Counted from the stretch's first letter, positions 9,555-19,647 are shown. The stretch is DNA of 64,000 bases from an uncultured Prevotella sp. (GCA_905234265.1 CAJOHJ010000004.1:297893-361892); one strand, 5' to 3'. Notes: generated from the letters alone by a model not told the origin. Translations and numbers: made by a program.

Positions 9555-10670
9555 ATGAACAGCGAGTTAAGAGTCATTATAAGCGGAGGCGGCACGGGAG
9601 GCCACATCTTCCCTGCTGTGTCAATAGCCAACGCCGTCAAGCGGCTGGAGCCTGATGCGAAGATTTTATTCATCGGTGCCGAGGGGCGCATGGAGATGCA
9701 GCGCGTGCCGGCAGCAGGATATGAGATAAAGGGTCTGCCGATACGTGGATTTCTAAGGCCTCTCTGGAAGCCGGGCAACATTGGCGTGGCCGTCGACTAC
9801 CTGAAGAGCAAGATGATGGCAAAGAAAATTCTCCGCCAGTTCAAGCCGCAGGTGGCCGTCGGCGTCGGCGGATATGCCAGCAGTGCTGCCCTCGGAGCAG
9901 CCAACAGCCTGGGCATCCCCACACTGCTGCAGGAGCAGAACAGCTACGCGGGCCTTGCCAACAAGACGCTTGCCTCCAAGGCATCTAAGATATGCGTGGC
10001 CTACGAAGGCATGGAGAGATTTTTCCCGGCAGCAAAAATCATGCTCACTGGCAATCCCGTCCGCCAGCAGCTGCTGGAGACCACCGTCAGCCACGATGAG
10101 GCCGTCAGGTCTTTCGGACTCGACCCTGCCAAGAAGCTTGTCCTGATAGTAGGAGGCTCACTGGGTGCCAGGACGCTCAACGAGAGCGTGCTGGGACACC
10201 TCGACGAGATACGCAACAGCAGAGTCCAGTTCCTCTGGCAGACGGGCAAGTACTACAGCAGCGAAATCAGCAGCCGCATGAAGGGCAAGGAAATGCCAAA
10301 CCTCGTCATCACCGACTTCATCAGCGACATGGGTACAGCCTACAAGGCTGCCGACCTCGTGGTCAGCCGTGCCGGAGCAGGCAGCATATCGGAGTTCTGC
10401 CTGTTGGGCAAGCCCGTAATACTGGTGCCAAGCCCCAATGTTGCCGAAGACCACCAGACGAAGAACGCCATGGCTCTGGTGCGCAAGGATGCCGCACTGC
10501 TGGTCAGGGATGCCGATGCGCCGCAGTCGCTGCTGCCGCTGGCCGTCAGCACTGTGGCCGATGCCGGCAGGCTGAAGTCGCTCAGCGACAACATTCTCAC
10601 CATGGCACTGCCCGACTCGGCAGACATCATTGCCAGAGAGGTCATCAAGCTGGCAAGACAAGGTAAATAA
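9555..10670 (+). CDS. murG: UDP-N-acetylglucosamine--N-acetylmuramyl-(pentapeptide) pyrophosphoryl-undecaprenol N-acetylglucosamine transferase
   Basis: GGGTGGHIFPA, GVGGYASSAA, QEQNSYAGLANK, VVSRAGAGSISE. Confidence 0.97.
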   Translation: MNSELRVIISGGGTGGHIFPAVSIANAVKRLEPDAKILFIGAEGRMEMQRVPAAGYEIKGLPIRGFLRPLWKPGNIGVAVDYLKSKMMAKKILRQFKPQVAVGVGGYASSAALGAANSLGIPTLLQEQNSYAGLANKTLASKASKICVAYEGMERFFPAAKIMLTGNPVRQQLLETTVSHDEAVRSFGLDPAKKLVLIVGGSLGARTLNESVLGHLDEIRNSRVQFLWQTGKYYSSEISSRMKGKEMPNLVITDFISDMGTAYKAADLVVSRAGAGSISEFCLLGKPVILVPSPNVAEDHQTKNAMALVRKDAALLVRDADAPQSLLPLAVSTVADAGRLKSLSDNILTMALPDSADIIAREVIKLARQGK

Positions 10671-10688
10671 CACATCATCAGACACAAT

Positions 10689-12062
10689 ATGACAATAAAA
10701 GATATCAAAGCCGTCTACTTTGTAGGCGCTGGCGGCATAGGCATGAGTGCCATTGCGCGCTACTTCATCAAGAAAGGACTCGTCGTGGGAGGCTACGACA
10801 AGACTCCCACACCGCTGACACGTCAGCTGGAGCGCGAGGGGATGATTATACACTACGAGGAAAACGTCGACGAGATTCCGCACGTCTGCCGCAAGCCGGA
10901 GTCGTGCCTCGTGATATATACGCCGGCCATTCCTGAAGACCACAAGGAATTGCAGTACTTCCGCCAGAACGGTTTCGAAATCCAGAAGCGCGCACAGGTA
11001 CTCGGCGCGCTGACACGCCAGATGAAGGGCCTCTGCGTGGCCGGCACGCACGGCAAGACCACTACCAGCACCATGTGTGCGCACATCATGCACCAGAGTC
11101 ATCTTGACTGCAACGCATTCCTCGGAGGCATCTCAAAGAACTACGGCACAAACTACATACTCAGCGACAGTGAATTCGTGGTCATCGAGGCCGACGAGTT
11201 CGACCGCTCATTCCACTGGCTGTCGCCATACATGACCGTCATAACATCGACAGACCCCGACCACTTGGACATCTACGGCACAAAGGAAGCATATCTGGAA
11301 AGCTTCCGCCACTACACGGAGCTGCTGCAGCCAAATGGCGCGCTCATCATTCACCGCGGCCTGGAGATGAAAGAGTCGCTGCCCGACGGCGTGCGGCGCT
11401 ACGACTACGCGCTCAGCGAAGGCGATTTCCACGCTGAGAACATCCGCATCGACAATGGCGAGATAACCTTCGACTTCGTGTCGCCCATCGAAAGCATCGC
11501 CAACATCCAGCTCGGCCAGCCAGTACCTATCAACATCGAAAACGGCGTTGCCGCAATGGCTATGGCACAGCTGGCAGGCTGCACGGCTGAGGAGCTGCGC
11601 ATTGGCATGCTTACCTACGGCGGTGTGGAGCGCCGCTTCGACTTCAAGATAAAGACCGACCGCCTTGTGATGCTCAGCGACTACGCTCACCACCCGAAGG
11701 AAATATGGCAGAGCGCCACCAGCATACGACAGCTTTACAAGAACCGCAGAATAACGGCCATCTTCCAGCCGCACCTGTATACCAGGACGCGTGACTTCTA
11801 CAAGGACTTCGCCGATGCTCTCAGCCTGCTCGACGAAGTGGTGCTGACAGAAATCTATCCGGCCCGCGAGCAGCCTATTGAAGGCGTGACGTCGAAGCTG
11901 ATATTCGACAACCTGCGTCCGGGCATCGACAAGAAGATGATTAACAAGGCCGACGTGCTTGACTTCATCAAGGAAAACACGTTCGACGTGCTGGTGATAT
12001 TAGGCGCAGGCGATCTGGACAGCATGGTTCCGAAAATGGTGGAAATACTGAATAAAAACTGA
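10689..12062 (+). CDS. murC: UDP-N-acetylmuramate--L-alanine ligase
   Basis: GAGGIGMSAIARYF, AGTHGKTTTSTM, EADEFDRSF, DYAHHPKEI. Confidence 0.97.
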   Translation: MTIKDIKAVYFVGAGGIGMSAIARYFIKKGLVVGGYDKTPTPLTRQLEREGMIIHYEENVDEIPHVCRKPESCLVIYTPAIPEDHKELQYFRQNGFEIQKRAQVLGALTRQMKGLCVAGTHGKTTTSTMCAHIMHQSHLDCNAFLGGISKNYGTNYILSDSEFVVIEADEFDRSFHWLSPYMTVITSTDPDHLDIYGTKEAYLESFRHYTELLQPNGALIIHRGLEMKESLPDGVRRYDYALSEGDFHAENIRIDNGEITFDFVSPIESIANIQLGQPVPINIENGVAAMAMAQLAGCTAEELRIGMLTYGGVERRFDFKIKTDRLVMLSDYAHHPKEIWQSATSIRQLYKNRRITAIFQPHLYTRTRDFYKDFADALSLLDEVVLTEIYPAREQPIEGVTSKLIFDNLRPGIDKKMINKADVLDFIKENTFDVLVILGAGDLDSMVPKMVEILNKN

Positions 12063-12104
12063 TTTCTGTCTGTCACGACACTGACATAACCACTTCCAAA
12101 AATT

Positions 12105-12848
12105 ATGAGCATAGACTGGAAGAAATACTCGCTGATTGCGGCCGACATACTGCTTGGCGGCTACCTGCTGATGGCAGTCACGGCGTTCAACACGCCCGAC
12201 GACGAGGGCATGACGTGCCAGCGCGTCGACATCAATGTGGAGGATGGCGCGGTAAGGGGATTTCTTGACGCCAAGGCCGTCAAGAACCAGCTGCAGCGTG
12301 CAGGGCTTTATCCCGAAGGCGACGTCATGAGCCAGATCAGCGTGCGGCGCATCGAGGATGCACTGCGCAAGAATCCGCTTGTGGCAAGCGCTGAATGCTA
12401 TAAGACGTCTACGGGCCGCATAGAGATAGTTATCAGCCAGCGTCTGCCGGTCATCCGCGTGCTGGCCAATAATGGCGACGACTACTACATAGACAGCGAG
12501 GGCAACATCATGCCCTCCACGCAGTATGCCAGCAATCTGCTGGTGGCTACAGGCAATATTTCGAAGTCGTATGCAAAGAAAATGCTCACTCCCATTGGCA
12601 AGCTCGTCTTGGACAGTCCTTTCTGGAACAGTCAGATAGAACAGGTGAACGTTCTTGCCGACGGTTCTGTGGAGATGGTGCCTCGTGTTGGCAACCATGT
12701 CATCTACCTCGGCAAGCCTGCAGGAGTCTCCCGCAAGCTTGAGCGTCTCAAGAAATTCTACCGCTATGGGCTGTCGCATGCAGGGTGGAACAAATACAAG
12801 TACATCAGTCTTGAGTTTGACAATCAGATTATCTGCAGGAAGCGGTAG
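12105..12848 (+). CDS. ftsQ: Cell division protein FtsQ
   Basis: N-terminal TM, POTRA-like region, position between murC and ftsA. Confidence 0.85.
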   Translation: MSIDWKKYSLIAADILLGGYLLMAVTAFNTPDDEGMTCQRVDINVEDGAVRGFLDAKAVKNQLQRAGLYPEGDVMSQISVRRIEDALRKNPLVASAECYKTSTGRIEIVISQRLPVIRVLANNGDDYYIDSEGNIMPSTQYASNLLVATGNISKSYAKKMLTPIGKLVLDSPFWNSQIEQVNVLADGSVEMVPRVGNHVIYLGKPAGVSRKLERLKKFYRYGLSHAGWNKYKYISLEFDNQIICRKR

Positions 12849-12891
12849 TGCAATCGTAAGAATAACAAATAATAGTAATATAATAAAGTAA

Positions 12892-14346
12892 ATGGCAAAA
12901 GAGTTTATTGTAGCAATCGAATTAGGGTCATCGAAGGTGATCGGCGTTGCTGGACGGAAAAATCTTGATGGTAGCATACAGGTGTTGGCCTGTGCTAAGG
13001 AGAACTCGTCGTCGTTTATCCGCAAGGGCTATGTGTATAACATCGACAAGACTGCACAGTGCCTGTCGAACATTGTGAGCCGCCTTGAAAAGCAGCTTAA
13101 GACGCGGATAACGGCAGTCTATGTGGGAGTCGGCGGACAGTCAATCCGCTCGGTACGTAACGTCATTACCAAGGAATTGCCCAACGAGACGAAAGTCAGC
13201 CAGGACATGATCATCGAGCTGATGGACGCTAACCGCAACATGAAGTATCCTGACCAGGAAATCCTGGATGCCGCAGTGCAGGAATACAAGATAGACTCTC
13301 AGTTGCAGCTGGAGCCGGTTGGCGTTCAGTGTTCGCGCATTGAGGGCAACTTCCTGAACATCTTGCAGCGCAAGACTTTCTACAAGAACCTTAACAAGTG
13401 CCTTGAGACTGCCGACGTCAACGTGGCCGAGATGTATCTTGCCCCTCTGGCACTGGCCGACAGCGTGCTTACCGAGGTTGAGCGCCGCTCGGGCTGTGCA
13501 CTTGTTGACCTGGGTGCAGAGACCACCACGGTCAGTGTCTACTCGAAGAACATTCTCCGCCATCTGGCAGTGATACCCCTTGGCATGTCGAACATCGTCA
13601 AGGACATTGCCTCGCTGCAGATGGAAGAGAGCGACGCCGAGCGCATGATGCTGAAATACGCTTCGGCATGGACCGACAACAACGACATCGACAACAACAT
13701 GAAGTACTCCATCGACAACGAGCGTCAGGTGGAGACGCGCAAGTTCATTGAGATTGTCGAGGGCCGTCTGGAGGAAATCATCGCCAACGTGTGGTGTCAG
13801 GTGCCAGACGAGTATTGCGACAAGCTACTTGGCGGCATCATCATCACCGGCGGCGGCTCGAACATGAAGAACATCGAGCAGGCTTTCCAGAACTACACGC
13901 ACATCGACAAGATACGCATTGCCAAGTATGTCACCGGCACCGTCACCTCGCAGCTGCAGGAGCTTAACGTCCGCGACGGCCGCATGAACACCGTCCTCGG
14001 CCTGCTGGCGAAGGGCGAAATCAACTGTGCCGGCGACGAGTTCGACCCTAACGGCAATCTCTTTGAGCAGCCCAAGGCCGCCGCAGGCACTGCCACTCCC
14101 GAGGCGCGCCGTGTGCGCTCTGCCGGTGAGATTCCCGCCGGTGTGGTACGCACTGCCGACGAGCAGCGCCGCGCCGAAGAGGAGGCCCAGCGCAAGAAGG
14201 ACGAGGAGGAGCGCATTGCACGCGAGCAGGCTGAGGAAGAAGAGCGCGAGCGTCAGCGCCTGCGTAAGGAGAACAGCTTCTGGAACAAGGCGTTCAAGGG
14301 GCTGAAGGAGTTTGGTAAGAAGATGGTCGACGAAGACGAAGAATAG
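12892..14346 (+). CDS. ftsA: Cell division protein FtsA with extended charged linker and C-terminal amphipathic helix
   Basis: AIELGSSKVIGVAGRK, ALVDLGAETTTVSVY, GGIIITGGGSNM; dcw order. Confidence 0.96.
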   Translation: MAKEFIVAIELGSSKVIGVAGRKNLDGSIQVLACAKENSSSFIRKGYVYNIDKTAQCLSNIVSRLEKQLKTRITAVYVGVGGQSIRSVRNVITKELPNETKVSQDMIIELMDANRNMKYPDQEILDAAVQEYKIDSQLQLEPVGVQCSRIEGNFLNILQRKTFYKNLNKCLETADVNVAEMYLAPLALADSVLTEVERRSGCALVDLGAETTTVSVYSKNILRHLAVIPLGMSNIVKDIASLQMEESDAERMMLKYASAWTDNNDIDNNMKYSIDNERQVETRKFIEIVEGRLEEIIANVWCQVPDEYCDKLLGGIIITGGGSNMKNIEQAFQNYTHIDKIRIAKYVTGTVTSQLQELNVRDGRMNTVLGLLAKGEINCAGDEFDPNGNLFEQPKAAAGTATPEARRVRSAGEIPAGVVRTADEQRRAEEEAQRKKDEEERIAREQAEEEERERQRLRKENSFWNKAFKGLKEFGKKMVDEDEE

Positions 14347-14409
14347 CCGCCTTTTCCCAACGAGTGTTGTAACAATGTAATCATGTAATAACGAAAAACA
14401 GCAAAGACA

Positions 14410-15738
14410 ATGGCAGACAACAACATATTGCTCGACTTCGGTGAACCCGAGAGAGAGAACAGCATCATCAAGGTTATAGGCGTCGGCGGCGGTGGCGGCA
14501 ACGCTGTCAACCACATGTACCGCGAAGGCATTCACGATGTGACCTTCGTGCTTTGTAACACCGACAATCAGGCCCTCAACGACTCGCCAGTGCCTGTCCA
14601 CCTGCAGTTGGGCAAGGAGGGTCTCGGCGCCGGCAACCGCCCGGAAAAGGCACGTGCTGCCGCCGAGGAGAGTCTGGAAGACATCAAGAACGTGCTTAAC
14701 GACGGCACGCGCATGGCCTTCATCACTGCCGGCATGGGCGGCGGCACCGGCACGGGTGCAGCACCCGTCGTGGCGCGTGTGTCGAAGGAGATGGGCATCC
14801 TGACCGTCGGCATCGTCACCATTCCCTTCCGCTTCGAGGGCGACCGCAAGATTGACCAGGCTCTCGACGGTGTTGAGGAAATGTCGAAGCATGTCGACGC
14901 ACTGCTGGTAATCAACAACGAGCGTCTGCGCGAGATTTATCCCGAGCTGACGGTTCTCGACGCCTTCGGCAAGGCCGACGACACCCTGTCGGTGGCTGCA
15001 CGCTCGATAGCCGAGATTATCACCGTCCACGGCATCATCAATCTCGACTTCAACGATGTGAAGACCGTACTGAAGGACGGCGGCGTGGCCATCATGTCCA
15101 CCGGCTACGGCGAAGGCGAGGGCCGCGTGCGCAAGGCCATCGAGGATGCGCTGAACTCGCCGCTGCTCAACGAGAACGACGTCTTCAACTCCAAGAAGAT
15201 ACTGCTGAGCATCAACTTTGCAGGCACCAAGGACGGCAAGGACTCGCTGATGATGGAGGAAATGAACGACATCAACGACTTCATGAGCAAGTTCGGCAAC
15301 GACTTCGAGATTAAGTGGGGCTTAGCCACAGACCCGGAGCTGGGCAAGAAGGTAAAGGTCACCATTCTGGCTACGGGCTTCGGCATCGACCGCGTGGACG
15401 GAATGTCTAACCACCGCCAGCGCCACAACACGCAGGAAGAGGCCACCCGCATAGCCGCTGAGCAGGAAAAGGAGGCTCAGCGCCAGGACCGCCGCAACCG
15501 TTTCTACGGCGACGCAGGCCAGTCGAAGCGCTACAAGCGCCGTCCGCACATCTATCTGTTCCGTCCCGAGGACCTGGACAACGACGACGTGATTTCCGCC
15601 GTTGAGCAGATGCCTACCTATAAGCGTACCCGCGAGGTCCTTGACAGTATTTACTCGCAGACGTCGGGTGACGACATTGATAATGCTGCCGCGGAGGCTC
15701 CTGCTGAGCCTGTCCAGGGTACGATACGCTTTGCTTAG
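14410..15738 (+). CDS. ftsZ: Cell division protein FtsZ
   Basis: GVGGGGGNAVNHM, GMGGGTGTGAAPVVA tubulin signature, T7 loop NLDFNDVKTVL. Confidence 0.98.
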   Translation: MADNNILLDFGEPERENSIIKVIGVGGGGGNAVNHMYREGIHDVTFVLCNTDNQALNDSPVPVHLQLGKEGLGAGNRPEKARAAAEESLEDIKNVLNDGTRMAFITAGMGGGTGTGAAPVVARVSKEMGILTVGIVTIPFRFEGDRKIDQALDGVEEMSKHVDALLVINNERLREIYPELTVLDAFGKADDTLSVAARSIAEIITVHGIINLDFNDVKTVLKDGGVAIMSTGYGEGEGRVRKAIEDALNSPLLNENDVFNSKKILLSINFAGTKDGKDSLMMEEMNDINDFMSKFGNDFEIKWGLATDPELGKKVKVTILATGFGIDRVDGMSNHRQRHNTQEEATRIAAEQEKEAQRQDRRNRFYGDAGQSKRYKRRPHIYLFRPEDLDNDDVISAVEQMPTYKRTREVLDSIYSQTSGDDIDNAAAEAPAEPVQGTIRFA

Positions 15739-15773
15739 GCAAATCATGACAGTTATTATAAAAGGGGAAAAAG

Positions 15774-15801
15774 CTGCGGACTCTGTTCCGCAGTTTTTTT
15801 T
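15774..15801 (+). terminator. Rho-independent terminator after ftsZ
   Basis: CTGCGGA-CTCTGT-TCCGCAG followed by T8. Confidence 0.9.
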
Positions 15802-15804
15802 GCT

Positions 15805-15903
15805 GTCTCTGCAAGTTACGAAATTATCTCTGCGAGTTACGAAATTATCTCAATGAGTTACGAAATTATCTTACGGAGATAATTTTTTATCTCACAGGGT
15901 TAC
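15805..15903 (-). repeat. 21-bp repeat family array B (reverse orientation), GTTACGAAATTATCTCTGCGA x ~3 plus palindromic head
   Basis: GTTACGAAATTATCT recurs at ~21-bp spacing; 23-nt inverted repeat AAATTATCT-TACGG-AGATAATTT at 15863-15885. Confidence 0.92.
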
Positions 15904-16797
15904 GTATGGCCTGAGCCTTTGCAGGTCGCGCTCTGTGAATTCGCGCGCCAGCCGCAGCTGCCCCAGGCTGTCGATGCGTCCGTGCAGGCGGCGGAAGCTC
16001 TCGATGGCTCGTGCCTGCTGGAAGCTGACGTAGGGGTGGCGGTGCATCTGCTGCAGGGTTGCGCTGTTCAGGTTGAGCTTGCTGACGCTGGCCGTGCTTA
16101 CGATGAAGAACTTCTTGGCCTCCGTGGGGAAGCCCTCAATCTCGTCGAGCTGGTCGACGGTGGCAAAGCCGCCAAGCCGCTGGCGGTAGGCAGTTATGCG
16201 TCGGGCATAGTAAGAACCTATGCCCGGCACGGTCATGAGCTGCGTGGTGTCGGCAGTGTTCAGTGCCACGTGCTGTCCCTCGCTGATTTTCCTGGGGTAG
16301 GGCAGCGAGTCGGCGGCAGTGCCGGCAGTCTTGCCTGCAAACAGCGACGCCGCAGGGCGGTAGTCGGCAGAAATCCTGATGAACGGCTCCAGGCGGCGAT
16401 ATTCCTTGACCGTCAGTCCGTAGAGGCGTGCAAAGTCTTTCTTAGTGCGGAAGATGCCGCCTTTGGCGCGGTAGCGGTAGATGCTCCTTACCTGCCAGGG
16501 ACTCAGTCCCAGTCGCAGCAGCTGTGTGCTGTCGGCAGTGTTTGGGTCGAAGACGAACGTCTCTGCCTGCCGCTCTTCCGGCTGTGCATAGCGGATGCCG
16601 TCGGCACTGCTGCTGCGGAAGTTGCGGCCACCAGTCTTGCCGCCATTTTCCTTGCCGGCGGGCGTCTCTGCCTGCAGGCTGTCGCTGGTGTTGTGCCTGC
16701 CGCCGAAGGTGCTGTGGCTGCCTGTCAGGTAGAAGGCAGTCAGTGCTGTGAGTGCAATGAGAGCGGCAAAGATGGCTATTCGGCGGTCGCTGTGCAT
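15892..16797 (-). CDS. Helix-hairpin-helix (ComEA-like) domain protein
   Basis: Repeated HhH-type segments (FDPNTADSTQLLRLGL, ALNTADTTQLMTVPGIGSYYARRI, LNLNSATLQQMHRHPYVSFQQARAI), N-terminal TM. Confidence 0.85.
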   Translation of the reverse strand: MHSDRRIAIFAALIALTALTAFYLTGSHSTFGGRHNTSDSLQAETPAGKENGGKTGGRNFRSSSADGIRYAQPEERQAETFVFDPNTADSTQLLRLGLSPWQVRSIYRYRAKGGIFRTKKDFARLYGLTVKEYRRLEPFIRISADYRPAASLFAGKTAGTAADSLPYPRKISEGQHVALNTADTTQLMTVPGIGSYYARRITAYRQRLGGFATVDQLDEIEGFPTEAKKFFIVSTASVSKLNLNSATLQQMHRHPYVSFQQARAIESFRRLHGRIDSLGQLRLAREFTERDLQRLRPYVTL

Positions 16798-16819
16798 GAG
16801 GGAAGAAAGATTCTTAGTG

Positions 16820-18169
16820 TTAGACGATGCCCAGCTGGTGGAGGAAAATCAGCAGAATGACTGGCGGACAGACGTAGCGCACGGCAAAGAGGAACGTGCT
16901 GTAGAGCCGCGTGTTGTGGCTGCCGTTGTTGGTGAACTCGTCGTGTGTGATGCGCCTCGGAATATACCATCCTACAAAGAGGCATGTCAGCATGGCTCCC
17001 GTGGGCAGCATGATGTTTGCCGTCAGCTGGTCGCAGAAGTCCATCACCGATAGTCCCATCACGGTGAACTGAGGCACGGCGCCCATGGACAGCGAGCAGA
17101 CTATGCAGATGGCCGATGCTATGGCGGTGATGACGGTTGCCGCGCGCTGCCGCGACATGTGCAGCTCTTCGCTGATGAATGCCGTGCCTATCTCGTGCAT
17201 GGAGATGGTGCTGGTGAGTGCGGCAAACACCAGCAGGGCGTAGAACAGCAGGCTCACCACATAGCCCATCATCGGCGAGAAGGCCTGCTGGAAGACGTTT
17301 GGCAGGGTGATGAAGATGAGCGACGGCCCGGAGTCGGGGCTTATGCCTACCGACGCAGCGGCAGGGAAGATTACCAGCCCGGCCAGCAGGGCTATCAGCG
17401 TGTCGAGCAGGGCTATCTGTCCGGCGGAGCGCACCAGGTTGGTGTCCTGCGTGAAGTAGCTGGCGTATGTGCATAGGCAGGCCGTGCCGAGCGACAATGA
17501 GAAGAAGGCTTGCCCGAGGGCTTCGAGCATTACGCTGCTGGAGATTTTCGAGAAGTCGGGCAGCAGCAGGAAGCGCACGCCCTCGATGGCTCCCGGCAGC
17601 GAGCATGCTGCCACCACCAGGATGAGCAGAATGACGAACAGCACCGGCATCAGTATGCGCGATGCCCTCTCGATGCCTTTCTGAATGCCGCGCACCACTA
17701 CCAGATGGGTGATAAGCACAAACGAGATGCCGCAGAGCAGCGGCGTCCAGAGTGCTGAGGAGAAGCTGCTGAAGTAGTTCTTTATGCTCTCGCTGCTGCC
17801 GCCTGTGTGGCCTGCCAGCGAGGCATACAGATAGAAGAGGCACCAGCCTGCAACGACGGCGTAGAAGCCAAGGATGATGATGGACGTTATGATGCCCAGA
17901 TGGCCCACCAGCCGCCACGGCTTGCCTGCCGACAGCTTGTCGTAGGCGCGTGCGGCATTGGACTGCGCATGGCGGCCGACGATGAACTCGCTGATCATGC
18001 CCGGCAGGCCGAGCATCAGAATGCATCCGACGTATATGAGAAGGAAGGCGCCGCCACCGTTCTGGCCGGTCATGTATGGAAAGCGCCACACATTGCCAAG
18101 GCCTACTGCCGAGCCGGCCGTCGCAAGGACGATGCCAAGCTTGCTGCCGAAATTGCCGCGGTCTGTCAT
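16820..18169 (-). CDS. Neurotransmitter:sodium symporter (NSS/SNF) family transporter, copy 1
   Basis: GSKLGIVLATAGSAVGLGNVWRFPY signature, multi-TM. Confidence 0.93.
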   Translation of the reverse strand: MTDRGNFGSKLGIVLATAGSAVGLGNVWRFPYMTGQNGGGAFLLIYVGCILMLGLPGMISEFIVGRHAQSNAARAYDKLSAGKPWRLVGHLGIITSIIILGFYAVVAGWCLFYLYASLAGHTGGSSESIKNYFSSFSSALWTPLLCGISFVLITHLVVVRGIQKGIERASRILMPVLFVILLILVVAACSLPGAIEGVRFLLLPDFSKISSSVMLEALGQAFFSLSLGTACLCTYASYFTQDTNLVRSAGQIALLDTLIALLAGLVIFPAAASVGISPDSGPSLIFITLPNVFQQAFSPMMGYVVSLLFYALLVFAALTSTISMHEIGTAFISEELHMSRQRAATVITAIASAICIVCSLSMGAVPQFTVMGLSVMDFCDQLTANIMLPTGAMLTCLFVGWYIPRRITHDEFTNNGSHNTRLYSTFLFAVRYVCPPVILLIFLHQLGIV

Positions 18170-18196
18170 TGCTTTGTTTATTGGTGTTGTTTTTAT

Positions 18197-19555
18197 TTAG
18201 CTAAGCAGTCCCAGCTGGTGGAGGAATATGAAGAGGATGGCCAGTGGGCATACGTACTTCACAAGGAACAGGTAGGTGTGGAACCATGAGCCTCGCAGCG
18301 TGCCGTAGTTGGTAAATTCGTCGCGCACTGTCTTGTGCGGCACAAACCAGCCGATGAATATGCACGTCAGGAAGCCTACCACAGGCAGGAATATCTGACC
18401 GGTGACGAAGTCGAACCAGTCGAACAGCGGCTTTCCGAAGAGCACCAGCTTGTCGGTGGCACCTAACGACAGCGAGCAGAAGACGCCGATGACGCACGTG
18501 CTGACTGTTACCAACATGGCGGCACGCTTGCGCGTGGTGTGCAGCTCTTCCTGGAAGAATGCGGTGCTGACCTCGTGGAGCGACATCAGCGATGTCAGCG
18601 CTGCCAGCGACAGCAGCACGAAGAACAGCAGCGACACCACATATCCCACAACGGGCATGGCGGCAAAGGCCTGCTGGAAGACGTTCGGCAGGGTGATGAA
18701 GATGAGCGACGGACCGGAGTCGGGATTGACGCCTACGGAGAATGCAGCAGGGAATATCATCAGTCCGGCCAGTATGGCTACCAGGCAGTCGATGACGGCT
18801 ATCTGAGTGGCCGACTTAGTGAGATTGGTGTATTTCGAAAAATAGCTGGCGTAGGTGCACAGACAGCCCATGGCTATCGACAGTGAATAGAACGACTGGC
18901 CCAGAGCGCTCAGAAACACGTCGCCGCTGATTTTTCCGAAGTCGGGTTTGAAGAGGAACTCTATGCCTTTCTCAGCTCCCGGCAGCATGCACGCTGCCAC
19001 TACTATCACCAGCAGCAGCAGGAACAGCGTGGGCATGAGCAGCTTAGAGGCCCGTTCGATGCCGTCGCGCACTCCGTGTTCTATGATGATGTATGTGATG
19101 AGCAGGATGATGACCGTCCAGAATATCGGCTTTATCGGGTCGGTCGACAGCTCAGTAAAATATGTTTTGTAATACTCCGGGTCGCCCTGCAGATGGCCTA
19201 TGAGCGACGCCCACATGTACTGGAGGCACCATCCGCTGACGACAGCATAGTAGCCGGTGATGAGAAATCCGGTAAGCACGCCCATGTAGCCGATGAGTGC
19301 CCACGGGGAGCCTCCGGCAAGCTTGGAGAATGCGCGCGCTGTGTTTGACTGCCCGTGGCGGCCCACGATGAATTCGCTGACCATGCATGGAATGCCCAGC
19401 ATCACTACACATATTATATATATAAGAATGAAGACGGCTCCGCCATTCTCACCGGCCATGTAGGGAAAGCGCCACACGTTGCCAAGTCCTACTGCCGAGC
19501 CTGCTGTGGCGAGAATGACGCCAAGCTTGCTGCCAAAGTTTGCTCTTTCTGACAT
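18197..19555 (-). CDS. Neurotransmitter:sodium symporter (NSS/SNF) family transporter, copy 2
   Basis: GSKLGVILATAGSAVGLGNVWRFPY signature, multi-TM; close paralogue of neighbour. Confidence 0.93.
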   Translation of the reverse strand: MSERANFGSKLGVILATAGSAVGLGNVWRFPYMAGENGGAVFILIYIICVVMLGIPCMVSEFIVGRHGQSNTARAFSKLAGGSPWALIGYMGVLTGFLITGYYAVVSGWCLQYMWASLIGHLQGDPEYYKTYFTELSTDPIKPIFWTVIILLITYIIIEHGVRDGIERASKLLMPTLFLLLLVIVVAACMLPGAEKGIEFLFKPDFGKISGDVFLSALGQSFYSLSIAMGCLCTYASYFSKYTNLTKSATQIAVIDCLVAILAGLMIFPAAFSVGVNPDSGPSLIFITLPNVFQQAFAAMPVVGYVVSLLFFVLLSLAALTSLMSLHEVSTAFFQEELHTTRKRAAMLVTVSTCVIGVFCSLSLGATDKLVLFGKPLFDWFDFVTGQIFLPVVGFLTCIFIGWFVPHKTVRDEFTNYGTLRGSWFHTYLFLVKYVCPLAILFIFLHQLGLLS

Positions 19556-19598
19556 GATTTCTTATATTTCTGTCATGTTGAACGGTAAAAAATCGCTG

Positions 19599-19606
19599 CA
19601 AAAGTA
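19599..19606 (-). promoter_or_regulatory. Candidate -7 element (TACTTTTG on minus strand) upstream of NSS copy 2
   Basis: Match to Bacteroidetes TAnnTTTG; no clear -33 TTG. Confidence 0.5.
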
Positions 19607-19647
19607 GTTAAAAATACGATAAATGTAAAGAAAAACCGCATTTTTTA

